Source of the DNA: Brassica napus | Taxonomy: Eukaryota; Streptophyta; Magnoliopsida; Brassicales; Brassicaceae | Direction: 5' to 3' | Assembly: GCF_020379485.1 (NCBI RefSeq) | Contig: NC_063439.1 | Coordinates: 20,708,098-20,772,097, forward strand | Length of the DNA: 64,000 nucleotides | Part shown: positions 23,912 to 34,919 of the stretch, one piece after another | How the letters are laid out: every line of letters starts with the position of its first letter | Position numbering within the stretch: position 1 is the stretch's first letter | Notes under the pieces: generated by a model | What the model was told of the DNA's origin: nothing | Seen by the model: only the letters and a program-made list of their open reading frames with translations | The model's database searches: none | Position numbers and translations under genes: made by a program

Positions 23912-25951
23912 ATGGATCGTATCGGAAGTCTACCTAACGATGTTATTTGTCATATATTGTCTTTCCTGACGACAAAGGAAGCTGGTTTAACCTCGATTCT
24001 CTCCAAAAGATGGCGTAATCTCTTCACACTCGTCCCTAGCCTCGACATTGACGACTCCGTGTTTCTTATTCATGAAGAAGGTAAGCGGGAACGAGATGGT
24101 ATTCTTGAAAGCTTCATGGATTTCGTGGATAGGGTTTTGGCTTTGCAAGGTGATACTCACATCAAGAAATTCTCCTTGAAATGCAAAACTGGCATCGACA
24201 CAGACCGTGTGAACCTTTGGATATGTAATGTCCTCCAACGTGGCGTTAAAAGCCTTGAACTTGTCCTAGATTTTCATGGATCCGATGATGACAACTATAT
24301 GTATTTTCTGCCCGATGAGATGTTCGTTAGTACCAAACTGGTAGAGCTGAGTTTAAGAAGCGAGTTTGGTGTTGATTGGTCGCGTAGAGGTGCAGACACT
24401 TTCTTACCAATGCTTAAGACTCTCACCTTTGAATCTACGTGGATTCTGTTGTGTGAAGATCTCGAGGTGTTCCTCTCTGCTTTCCCTGTTCTCGAGGAGT
24501 TCCACATGGCTGATATTGCGTGGCCGCAAATGGATGAATCCGTGTCAAGTCAAAGCCTCAGGAAGTTAACTATCTACGCTAGCGGTTTCCGTGACTTTCG
24601 AAATCCGAAGAGCATTTCGTTTGATACTCCGAATCTAGTTTACCTTGAGTATTCTGATTATGTTGCCGCGGATTATCCAAAAGTTAACTTGCCCGATCTA
24701 GCTGAGGCTGTACTCGACCTTAAGTTAAATGGACGTGACATTTTACTAATACGAGCACCAAATGATGAAGATGATGTTTCTCTGCGTCTTAGAAATGTGT
24801 GGAAGCTCATAACTGGCTTAAGAAATGTTCAGAGACTTATCATTTCTGCTGAGACTCTTGAGGTCAGTTGTTATTTCTGAAACATTATGTGTTTTTTGAA
24901 AACAAAAATGTTAATGTTGGGACTCGGAATGGTATTTTTTTGTCTTGTTTCAGGTACTGTCTCTATGCTGTGAGTCGATGCCGGTGTTCAACAACCTCAA
25001 ATGTCTAGGTATTATTAGTGCTGATGATTTGGGATGGCAAGCAATGCCGGTTCTCTTGAGGAAATGTCCACATGTAGAAACTCTAGTCCTTGAGGTATTA
25101 AGCACAAAACATTTAACAATGGTACTTAGAGTTCACTTACTGACTTGCTTACACTTTTCAAGGGTCTCTTACACTATGTGACTGACAAATGCGGGGATGT
25201 ATGTGACTGCATATCTCGGGAGGACAAAGGGCGTTCTCTTTTATCATGTCCAGTAAAGAAGTTGGAGATCAGAGAGTTTCAAGGAACAGTTAGAGAGAAA
25301 GAGATGATAAGGCATTTCTTGGAGTATTTCCCTTGTTTGGATGATATGGAAGTATATGCCGACGACCAGAATGCTACAAACTTGGAAGGAAATATAATTT
25401 TTAAAATCATCGCACATAAGGTCGACGAGGAGGAGGTCTCCACCAAGACGGTGCTATTATTATATGGCAAATTGTTTTCTGAGAGTATGTCCCAAACCCA
25501 GATGGAGGAGATCTCCTCTCAGGTAATATTTAATTACATTAAAGAAAACCATTACGGTTTTTAGTTAACTAATCTGTCATCTTCTTGGATTCTGCAGTTT
25601 ACACCCCGCAACAAAAAAAATAAGTACGATTTTTTTTACATCTTGCATGGAGCTCCTCCTCCAACGCAGGAGATGTCTCAGGACCTTAAAGAGCAGCTTG
25701 ATGCTGCTAAGACCAAACTTGCGGAATTTAATGAGGAATATAAGGAGAGGCAACGAGTCCATGATGCTATGTTTGATGGAATTGTTGATCAGAACACGAT
25801 GATAGCATCAGCATTGAAGGCTCGACAATCTGCTGCAGAATCAGAGGCGTCTAACGATCAGGAGAAGAAGCGGGACTTCGGGGCTCTGTTTGAAATCATG
25901 GCGTACCTGTCTCCAGATTTTGCAACAGCGTTGACAGCTACGTGGGACTGA
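23912..25951 (+). CDS. F-box/FBD/LRR protein (copy C), C-terminal frameshift
   Basis: Four exons (23912-24862, 24954-25094, 25163-25522, 25598-25951) join in phase 0 to 601 aa. It has the F-box ([19 protein letters not shown]), LRR-like middle, FBD ([17 protein letters not shown]) and the first tail motif ([14 protein letters not shown]). The second motif is altered ([13 protein letters not shown]) and the frame ends early: a 2-base deletion relative to copies A and B (GCTATGCGTGGG against GCTACGTGGG) brings a TGA about 35 codons before the expected end. Exon 3 also has a short insertion ([10 protein letters not shown]). This is the most diverged of the four. It could still encode a functional receptor, since F-box and FBD are intact. 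Confidence 0.75.
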
Positions 25952-26099
25952 CTTAGAGCTAGGGGAGGCGTCGAGGGATCAGGGGGAGATGACCAAGCTC
26001 GACCAAACTATGTCCACAGCTGTGGCAGCGTATGTTTTGCCCCGAGATGGACACTAGATTTATGATTGTTTCTAATTTGTAAAACTTATACTTATATTA

Positions 26100-26355
26100 C
26101 TCCCTCAGTATCACTTTAAGTGATGTTTAGAGTAAATAAAATTGTTTCAAAATAATTGATATTATCATTATTCTAGATAGAATTTAATACAATTAAATTT
26201 TGTGACAATCGCAAAATACTGATTTTTTTCTTATTGGTTAAATTAATCTTATTTAATAATATTTTTATATAACCAAAATAAATTGTATAAAAATTTGTAT
26301 TTTCTTAATCCAAGTACAAAAACCTTAAAAACCACTTAAAGTGATACAAAGGGAG
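26100..26355. mobile_element. Stowaway-like MITE
   Basis: 256 bp flanked by TA on both sides, with terminal inverted repeats CTCCCTCAGTATCACTTTAA (left) and CTCCCTTTGTATCACTTTAA (reverse complement of right). No coding capacity. It sits in the 3' flank of F-box copy C; copy A's flank carries a different MITE at another place, so the insertions came after the duplication. Confidence 0.85.
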
Positions 26356-26939
26356 TACAAATTATTAAGGCTCGGCATTCGGATATTTTATCGGGTTTGG
26401 GCTGGATATATTGAATATCGGGTATGTTAGATCTAGAAAACTGGTACTATTTTGGATCATATTCACTAATTAGTTCGGTTATATTGGAAAAAAAAACAAA
26501 AAAAAAATCGGATATAGTACATAATTTAAAAAATTACCGATTATATCCAAAATAACTGGTTCGGATTTGTTTTTTATATATTCAAGTTTATAATTATTAT
26601 TTTAAATAATTGAATTATTCTAAGTACTATTATTTTTAGATATATATTTATGTATCAGATATCTGTAATTTTTTCGAATTCAGTTCATGTTAGTATCCAA
26701 TTGTTTAGATATTGGATATCTATGTGAGATCTGGTTTGGTAAACATAAAATTCATATCAGATTCTATGTAGAACTTTGGATCCAGATAATTTGTCCAACT
26801 ATAAAAATTGATATATTAATATACTATTATGTTTCATTTAAGCTTAATTCTTATATTTATTTATTGCATTTTTTTAACACATCCGTGCATTTATATACAG
26901 ATGTACCAGCATATACATTGCTTATATACAAATGTACCG

Positions 26940-27023
26940 GCATTGCCATCCCATGCTCTGAGATGACAAGCAATGCCGGTGTTCAACAACCTCAAATTTC
27001 TAGGTATTATTAGTGCTGCGGAT
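26940..27023 (+). pseudogene. F-box family exon 2 fragment (fragment 1)
   Basis: The sequence for [13 protein letters not shown] and part of AADL, as in exon 2 of the F-box family, is recognisable, preceded by a garbled stretch. It breaks off at a LINE insertion; the non-coding sequence that follows it resumes at 27335. No F-box or FBD region is attached. Confidence 0.7.
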
Positions 27024-27320
27024 TATCAACTGACGTGTACTCAAACGTCTGATCCCTAGCGGTTCTATCGGATTCTCTATCTCTTATCAATCTTTTGAAG
27101 AAAGGAGGAAACCAACCTGAACTGTTCGGTATCATATTTGATATCTATCACTACTTATCGCTCTTTGATTCAATATCTTTCTATTTCATATCTAGGAACT
27201 TTAATGCTGAAGCTGGTTTTGTGGCAAAATTAGCCCTTGCTATGTCTGTAACAAACTCCAATATGGGAGTGTAAACTCTATTTCTTTAAGGAATACAATG
27301 CTAGTTTGATCAAAAAAAAA
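27024..27320 (+). mobile_element. 5'-truncated LINE (non-LTR retrotransposon) 3' end
   Basis: Flanked by a 14-bp duplication TTAGTGCTGCGGAT (27010-27023) and TTAGTACTGCGGAT (27321-27334, one mismatch). The insert encodes an RNase H-like C-terminus (SDSLSLINLLKKG ... ISRNFNAEAGFVAKLALAM) with a stop codon, then a short 3' UTR and an A9 tail. About 300 bp of the 3' end only, a typical truncated LINE. Confidence 0.8.
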
Positions 27321-27478
27321 TTAGTACTGCGGATCTGTGCATTTATATTTTATTTAACAAAACAAAATAAATTGATGTAGGTGTTTAAGGTTTTAACAAA
27401 TCTATATTTATTTTACAAATAACAGAATACAAAGAGCATATGATGAGGATATCATCTATATCTAGTTTATCAACCGGC

Positions 27479-27558
27479 GTTGCCATCCCATGCTGCGGAT
27501 CTGAGATAACAAGCAATGCCGGTGTTCAACAACCCCAAATTTCTAGGTATTATTAGTG
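27479..27558 (+). pseudogene. F-box family exon 2 fragment (fragment 2)
   Basis: A second copy of the same exon 2 piece (GCCGGTGTTCAACAACC ... GGTATTATTAGTGCT), followed by the same non-coding sequence found after fragment 1. Together 26940-27478 (minus the LINE) and 27479 to about 28384 (minus the foldback element) are a tandem duplication of one degenerate unit. Confidence 0.7.
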
Positions 27559-27632
27559 CTTCGGATCTGTGCATTTAAATTTTATTTAACAAAACAAAAT
27601 AAATTGACGTGGGTGTTTCAGGTTTCAACAAA

Positions 27633-28307
27633 GACTTATTCTTAGGTCCACCCCCTAGGGTGAACCTCTAGGTTCACCAACCAATAGGATTGTTTTATTT
27701 TATATTCGATATCTTTTTAAAAAAGAAACAAAATATTGTCAAATTATATTATGTTTTTAAAATTAAAAGGTAAAAAAAAAAGTAATAATTACAAAAAAAA
27801 ATATTTTACGTCGTCAGCATAACATTAAACCCTAAACCCTAAATTCTAATCCCTAAACCCTTAATCGTAAACCCTAAACTCTTGGATAAACCCTAAACTC
27901 TAGGATAAATCCTAAACTCTAGGATAAACCCTAAACTCTAAATCAAAATCACTATACACTAAACCATTCAAGCGTTTAGGGTTTAGGGTTTTAGTGTTTT
28001 TTATTTAGAGTTTAGGATTTATCCAAGGGTTTAGGGTTTATCCAAGGGTTTAGGGTTTACCCAAGAGTTTAGGGTTTATCCAAGGGTTTAGGGTTTAGGA
28101 TTTAGGGTTTAGGGATTAGGATTTAGGGATTAGTGTTTTGTTGAGAATATTAAAAATATATTTTTTTTTAATTCTTTTTTCTGTAACTATTATCTTTTTT
28201 TACTTTTTTATTTTAAAAACATAATATAATTTGAAAATGTTTTGTTTCCTTTTTAAAAGATATCGAATTTGAAATAATGAAATCCTATTGGTTGGTGAAC
28301 CTGACTC
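27633..28307. mobile_element. Foldback Mutator-like MITE with telomere-like core
   Basis: 675 bp bounded by a 9-bp duplication TTCAACAAA (27624-27632, 28308-28316), the size typical of Mutator-like elements. The two arms are inverted repeats (AGGTTCACCAACCAATAGGA on the left, its complement on the right) that continue into the middle. The core holds degenerate telomere-type repeats: CCCTAAA on the left (about 27825-27955) and TTTAGGG on the right (about 27975-28135). It encodes no protein. It interrupts unit 2 of the local duplication; unit 1 shows the empty site. Confidence 0.85.
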
Positions 28308-28773
28308 TTCAACAAATCTATGTTTATTTTACAGATAACAGAATACAAAGATGCATATGATGAGGAAATCACCTATATCTATTTTTATCAACCCCAAATG
28401 ATGCTTATCCTGTTGCCAGTATCTTCTCCGATCTTTCATATTTACAGATATTGGAGTATTAGTGAGTGCAAATAGAAAATGCGTGGTTGTATTATTGAAG
28501 TTATAAAACTCAGACTGAACATGTAAAGTTACAAAAATCTCAAGTAGTTTAGACAAAAAAAAGTAGAAAATGTTCAAATATCCCTCGTGAACAAACAGTC
28601 TCCAGTTTTCTAAGTAATGATCCTCACTTCAAAAGGGAAAATACAACAATACACAAACTTGAGCTGTCGTGAAAACCTACAAATAGATTAAAGAAGTTAA
28701 AGATAAATACTTGAAATTATCAATAGGTGGTTCAAGATTTAAGATATTACCTCTTCAAATTTTAGTTTCTATT

Positions 28774-30309
28774 TTAGACCTTGAACTCGTGGACGTGGAA
28801 CCATTTGGTGGATGACCATTTGTTTCCTTTCACCACTGGACATCCCCCTGAAAAATCAAAGCCAGAGGACATAGAAGTTTAGAGACACTGGTATTATTAT
28901 TATTATTATTCTCAGTGAAAGCAAAAGAGAGTTATTGAGTTGTTGAATCTCTTCACCGTGCAAACTGGAAGGGTCTAGAGAAGCATCAGGCCTCATGTTC
29001 CAGAAAAGTAAAGCATCTCGCTTCTTTGGTAGAACAGAGAGTCCTTCTTTGCCACATTTCGAGAGCTCGTTCCACCATGGGACTGCACTAATGTTTCCTT
29101 TTGCAGCCGGGAACACGGTCTCGCCACCATCATCAACATCCGAACTAAAGTATTGTCGAAAAGAAGATTCTTTTAAAAAAAGCATAAAGAAATTTATCTG
29201 AGAAAAAAAGATTTGTCTTTTGGTTACTTACAGGTACATAAGTACAGTAGCTATACGTTGCCCTCCGTTCTTGGTGTTGAACTCATCTAAGAAATAATCA
29301 TAGTGAGGCTCATACTTTTGTCCTACTTGGTAGTGAAGAACCTGAAGACCTTCTCCATTTTCTACAAACAAAATTCACAAAATCACGATGTGACGCGTAA
29401 CTCAACCGGTAAATGATAACATATTTTAGATGTTTTCATCACTTATTGGATAATTAAAGCAAAAAAAGGTAACTTACCAACAGGAATGAAGGTGAAATCT
29501 GAGATCCTTTTTTCAATAGTCTCAACAACTTCGTCATGTCCTCTCCTAAGGAAAGTTCCAGAGCTCGTCCTTACTCTGAATAGGGAGGGACCGTATACAC
29601 AAATTAAGAAACAACTCCCAAGTTTGAACGATAAGAGTGGGATGCAAACCTGCTGTCTTTGCTCCCACCGGTTTTCTCATCAACCACAGCTGATTTAACC
29701 ATGTTGGGTTTAGCGAGGTTGATCAAGTGCTCACATTCTTCATTGGTCTAAAAAGAAACAGAGATGAATAGAAGCACAATATCACATCTCGGACATTCCA
29801 ATTTAGTAACTCATTTCGGACAAAAACCACACGTGTGTCTCTCACTGATAAAAATGTGTTTCCTCCATTTTCAACACATTTCATAAAAAAGAAAGAATAT
29901 TCACGTAGATCTAAACTCTGGGGATCACAAAGTCAAACTTGATCAAACTAAACTTAGAAACAAGCTTTATCTTGACAGACAAGAAACAAGAACTCTAAGA
30001 AGACGCAATCTGAGTTACCAAGAAATTGTGGTAAACGACAGCTCTAGGCTCCCACGATATCACTTCAACCCAACGCTCACCGTTCCCTTCCTCATCTCCA
30101 CCACTCTGCTCCTGGCTCTTGCGTATAATGTTGGTCAAGTCGTTGGGCTTGGAAGAGTTTCTGTTTGCATTTGGAAGTGACAAGATCCCGAGACCGAGAA
30201 GAATCATAATCACCACGAGCAGAAGGATGATCACCGTGAACGCTTGAGTCGATCTCGATGATGATTTTCTCGGTTGGTAACGAATGTTATTCTTCGATTT
30301 CGACGCCAT
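28774..30309 (-). CDS. P4H5: Prolyl 4-hydroxylase, P4H5-like
   Basis: Six exons (30019-30309, 29650-29747, 29478-29575, 29232-29361, 28957-29144, 28774-28847) join in frame to 292 aa, the usual length. A type II membrane anchor lies at about residues 23-43. The 2-oxoglutarate/Fe(II) dioxygenase core shows the HxD pair H182/D184 (EPHYDYFLDEF), distal H268 (LHGGCPV) and the 2-oxoglutarate-binding K278 (GNKW). From family knowledge these enzymes hydroxylate proline in extensins and other hydroxyproline-rich glycoproteins in the ER/Golgi, and P4H2, P4H5 and P4H13 act in root hair growth. The P4H5 label rests on position between NIP2- and STY8-like genes (At2g17720 order); paralogues exist. All catalytic residues are present. 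Confidence 0.92.
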
Positions 30310-30836
30310 TGTTTGACTTTTGATTTTTCTCTCTCTCAAGATCTAAATGACTACTAACATTGAACAAGACCAAGTTACAGAGCAGCTTTGGTGATTGGAG
30401 TTTATTATTTATAAATATATATACGAAGCAATTATTATTATTATGTACTATCTTCTTCGTGTTTGTTTTCTTCTTCTTCGTCGTGTTATTTGTTGGATAC
30501 AGACACTTAGAGAAGGTGGCTTTGACTTTTAATATTCCGACTCAGCCCTTTATTTTTCTGTTATTTATTTTTTAGGTCGCCATACTTTTGGGTAATTCGG
30601 ATTTGTGTGAGTCCGTGACAAACTTAAGCCGATTACTATTAATGTCCTCGATTTTATTTGGCATTAATCTCATTGTCTGGATACGTTTCTTACATTTTCA
30701 ACATATAATAATGGAGTGGTTGGAAAAGAAAAAGGAGTTTTTTAATTGCGAATTTTATAGATTAATTTAATTGTAAATGGCGATGAGACTTTATGATCAC
30801 AAATGATGTTCTTCTCTAAAACAAAATTGATGAATA
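30310..30836. other. Upstream region of P4H5-like gene
   Basis: The presumed 5' UTR and promoter of the minus-strand hydroxylase, up to the retroposon target site. Small open frames on + are AT-rich and unsupported. Confidence 0.4.
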
Positions 30837-31978
30837 TAGTGTAGACACACAAGGAACGCTTTCTCTCTCTTATCGCTCTCTCCTCTCTCTAAGAAACAAA
30901 ACAGAAGCACCAAACCCTAGCTCCGGCCGCCGCATCTGGCGCCGGAGGCGTCCCCTTCCTCCTAATCTCCTTTTTCCCTTTGCTCTCACCCTCTCTTCTC
31001 TATCCTAAGTCGATATGCTCACCTTTCTGTGACTATCTGAGATCTTCTTCCAGAGAGTCCCTTGCGACAGACGGAGGTAGATACCGGCGTTCCATGGACA
31101 GGCGGCGAGACCCAAGGTAGGTCGAGGGTGGTGAGAGTCGGCTTTTAGACCGAAGATTCGTGTCAGATCTGGTTTTCCACTTTTGAGATCTATGACGGAT
31201 TCTTCACGGAGATGGCGCGTGACTCGGCGTAGACGTCTTCTCCACCTCGGATCTACATCCCCTCGTGGCGGTGAGATTTCTGGAGGAACGGTGTGAACGG
31301 ACGGCAGAAAGAGGTTCGTTCTCGGGATTCCGGAGGCGACGCGTGGTGAGGTCTTTCAACGATGGAGTTGTCAACCAGAGGAGGAGACTTTGCTAGCAAA
31401 ACGCGGTGGAGTTGCTACATCCCAGCGCCGGTGACGGTCTGGTGGTCGCCCCGGTGGTAGAACCTACACACTTCTTGAAGCCGCGACTTAGTGTCCCCGT
31501 TTCACGACGCCATTATCCAGGTCGTTTTTCATTCCGGACTCGTGTTCGGTTTTAGGCTGAGGATACAGACAGTGATGGCCGGAAGGAAGAGGAGCTCAGG
31601 TCGGAATGCGCCTTCTGGTGTTGATACTGTGGTTCACGGACTGAACTCGAATCATAAGGAGACCATCAGTTTGGTTTAGATTAGTACCGACTGATTTATT
31701 ATTTTTCTTTTGTGTTTAATTACTGTCGTTGTATCTCGAGGTCAAATTAGGGGTCTAAGAGGCGGTTTATTCCGGGTAGTGGGATGAACTTGTCCTCATC
31801 GTGGAGGAAAATACAATGCCGGATTTGATTGGGTAGCGTTGGATCCATCTATGTGATCTAGGGTGATACTAAATCCCGGTATTGTGTGTGGGGTTAAAAT
31901 CTCGTAGAGGTTGTAATCTTGTATTCCACAATTGGTCAATATAAAGTTGAAGTTGAGCCAAAAAAAAAAAAAAAAAAA
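30837..31978 (+). mobile_element. Poly(A) retroposon of about 1.1 kb, Sadhu- or LINE-like
   Basis: A 19-bp perfect target duplication (AAAACAAAATTGATGAATA at 30818-30836 and 31979-31997) encloses a GC-richer insert that ends in an A-tract of about 23 nt. It has no reverse transcriptase, only a 62-aa open frame at 31491-31679, no introns, and no Pol III boxes near its 5' end. These traits fit Sadhu-type non-autonomous retroposons or a processed transcript; membership in a named family is inference. Confidence 0.75.
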
Positions 31979-31997
31979 AAAACAAAATTGATGAATA

Positions 31998-32324
31998 AAA
32001 ACATTGTTTTAGTATTTACCTTTGGGAGATGTGAAATAAAGAGGCTTTGAAAGTTATAACGCTACTGCCTATCAAGGGAAGTCAATAATGGAAAACAGCA
32101 TATAAGATCTATCCTCTATTTTTTAGTCTTGGACCAGATTTATAAATCAAAATTTCTTGTTGTTCAATGTAAGTTGTCTTTTTTATTTATAAATTGTGAT
32201 GTGATAAGAACATGTTCGACATTTACCAAAACATGATTTGGTCACATCTTTAAGTCTTTAGTTGTCTATCTAAAAATAAGAATAGTCAACCTTTTCTTTA
32301 GTGGGTAATGTTTAATACCAACAG
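31998..32324. other. Intergenic, nothing recognised
   Basis: AT-rich sequence between the retroposon and MITE copy 2; no gene or element ends seen. Confidence 0.4.
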
Positions 32325-32890
32325 TATCGCTAGTTTCTCCACTACCATCCGTAAACGCAGCTTTTGCAACAACCGCTTCAAATCGCTTCAAACCGCTCTA
32401 AACTTCATAAATTTAAAAATTGGTTCCAGATAGCGTTTGCAGTTGCGTGCGGTTACCGGAGGATAATTTTTTTTTCTTTTTCTTTAAAACAATATAAATA
32501 CAAAAATAAAAATATTCAATAAAAAATTTAAATTGGAATTATAAAAAATACTATAATATATCTATTATATTTTAATTAATATTATAAAATCTTAAAATAA
32601 AATATTTTCTATAATTTTTAAAAATTAAAAACTATAACTTTCTAAATATAATTTTTATTTTGTTATATTATTATGATTTTGATATTTTTATAATTATATA
32701 AAATATAAATATTGTTAATTTATTATTTAACCGCTGCTGCATTGGTAGTTAACAAGTCATAAGTATCCCGTAAACACACTAATTTCTAACCACATAACCA
32801 ATCATACAAATCTGTTGGAACCGCTAGAAACCGCAACTACCCGCATCCGCAAACTCCCGCAACCGCTACATTTGAACCAGTCAGACTCTA
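32325..32890 (+). mobile_element. GC-edged MITE family, copy 2
   Basis: Same organisation as 33368-33931: left edge ACTACCATCCGTAAACGCAG, AT-rich centre, right edge ending CATTTGAACCAGTCAGACTC. More diverged at its termini than copy 3, so the exact ends are approximate. Confidence 0.65.
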
Positions 32891-33367
32891 AATCCTTAGA
32901 TTTTTTATGTTAATACAAAGTCCTTAGTTATAAATAGTAGACCAGTAATCCAATTCTTACCAGCATAAAGAGAATATAGTTCCCTTTCAGATAATCTTAA
33001 AATGTTATTTTACATCAATTCCAAATAAATCTTACGTTCACTTAATATTGTTCTATTAATTGAGATCAGTTAGTTGTTTTTATCAATGGTTGCTACTAAC
33101 AACAACCCATGGTTAAATTTGGCAACAATTCAGTAATATTTAACTAAACACTTGTAGTTTTATGGTAGATGTTGTGTTTGAGGAAAAATATAATTCCATT
33201 GGTCCTAGATTACAACATATAAGGTCTTCTTAGGTCTGGTTAGAAAAATTTAAGACTAGACTAGATAATCAGTATTGTACTATTGGAACATTAGTTGGAC
33301 TTTGGTTCACATACCTCTCAACTAACAAGAAAAGAAAAAATCAATTCAATAATACTTGAGATATAGA

Positions 33368-33931
33368 TAGAGATTAAGGGTATCATTGGTTTTCCCGCTA
33401 CCATCCGCAAACGTAGCTTTTGCGGTTGTTTGCGATTTGCAACAATCACTCAAACCGCTTCAGACCGCTTTAAACCTCATAAAATCAAAAGTTGGTTACG
33501 GTTAACGTTTGCGCACAGTTGCGAGAGGATACTTTTTTTTTCTTATAATAAAAAACAATATAAATACAAAATAAAAATATTCAATAAAAGTTTTATATTT
33601 GAATTATAAAATACTAAAATATATCTATTATATTTTAATTAATATTATAAAATTTTAAAATAAAAATATTTTCTATAACGTTTTAAAATTTAAAACTATA
33701 ACTTTCTAAAATCATTTTTATATTTATTATAAAATTATGATTTTTGATATTTTTATAATTATATAAAATATAAATATTGTTAATTTATTATTTAACCATT
33801 GCTGCATTTGATAGTTAACCACTCATAAGTATCTCGCAAACATACTAATTTCTAACCGCAGAACCAGTCGTACAAATCTCTTAAAACCGCTAGAAACTGG
33901 AACCACCCGCAACCTTAAACCAGTGATGCCC
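33368..33931 (+). mobile_element. GC-edged MITE family, copy 3 (best preserved ends)
   Basis: The left end GGGTATCATTGGTTTTCCCG and the reverse complement of the right end GGGCATCACTGGTTTAAGGT form terminal inverted repeats. The flanks read ATTAA and TAAG, compatible with a 3-bp TAA duplication as in PIF/Harbinger elements, although GC-edged hAT MITEs are an alternative. No coding capacity. Confidence 0.7.
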
Positions 33932-34191
33932 TAAGTGTTCATCTACTATGGATAGAATTATATAAACACCAAAGTACAATAAGCTTATCATCTATGGAAC
34001 AAGAAGAAATTAATGTTCCATACTAATATTGAATTTTATTCAATAGTTACAAATCGACAATCACACAATAAAGTCCATATCCATTAACATGGGAACAGTA
34101 ACACATGAATGTACATAGACACAAACACACATATATGTAGACAGACATATATACACAAGACAATTGATCTTGAAAGAGATTTTGCTCATAT

Positions 34192-34919
34192 CTAAAAGAC
34201 ATTGAGCGACGTTGCATAGAGAGGAATGCAAGGCTTGAAGGAGAAATAGTTTGGTACATAAGACGAAAACCTTTTTCTCTTCAGTGAATCAGAAGATCCA
34301 AGAGCAGGCTGGTTCAAGTATGCGAACTTGCTCTTCATCCACCTGATAAATAATAAACAGTCAAAGTTCAAAGTTCAAGATATATGTTAAAGAGAAAGTT
34401 TATATGGATGAGAAATAAAACAGAGACCAGTCTTTAATCCCCTCATGAACTTCGATTTCAGGGTCCTCCATGTCTAAGCTTTCTTCAAAGCGTTTGTAGT
34501 CCTCATCCTGCAACAACTATGGATCTTAGAACCTCTAGCTTTCATCGATTGGTTTGATCTAAAGAATCTCCCCAAGTTAAAAACACGAGATCATATAAAA
34601 ACTTCTACAAAAGAAAGATCCATTTCTCCTCTTAAATGAATTAAAAAAAACGCACAAGAATTGTTAAAACCAAAGGACGTACAGAGAGATTGCGGGCTCT
34701 GACACGAGCTGCAGCCTTAATAGCAGCAAAGAGATGCTCCTCTTCAATGATCTGCTTCTGCCTCCAGAACTTCTTGATCTGTATATTGGTTATGCTGTCT
34801 CCATCGATCTTTCTTGATCCATATCCTGGAGATGGAGGAAGCGGTGGAGGAGGAGGAGGCGACATCAGTGACTTCTTGAAACACAAATTCTCAGACTCAT
34901 CCATAATCTGCTTCTTCAT
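34192..34919 (-). CDS. Conserved plant protein of unknown function, 155 aa
   Basis: Three exons (34683-34919, 34428-34507, 34192-34342) join in frame to 155 aa. I do not recognise a named domain. Visible features: a proline run near residue 20 (SPPPPPPLPPSPGYGSRK), a basic amphipathic segment with an alanine-rich helix (EEEHLFAAIKAAARVRARNL), an acidic block (DEDYKRFEESLDMEDPEIEV), then a tryptophan/aromatic tail (DWWMKSKFAYLNQP, YVPNYFSFKPC). The first ATG was used; a second lies five codons in. Position between P4H5- and STY8-like genes matches At2g17710. No signal peptide or membrane segment is evident. The gene is judged real because splicing keeps a protein-like frame to a stop; its role is unknown. 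Confidence 0.75.

Noticed and set aside
27820..28140. Interstitial telomere scar
   Set aside because: The repeats are degenerate, in inverted halves, and lie inside an element with a 9-bp target duplication, so a mobile element explains them better.
27979..28140. CRISPR-like or regulatory repeat array
   Set aside because: This is a plant nuclear sequence and the repeats are irregular telomere-type words without spacers.
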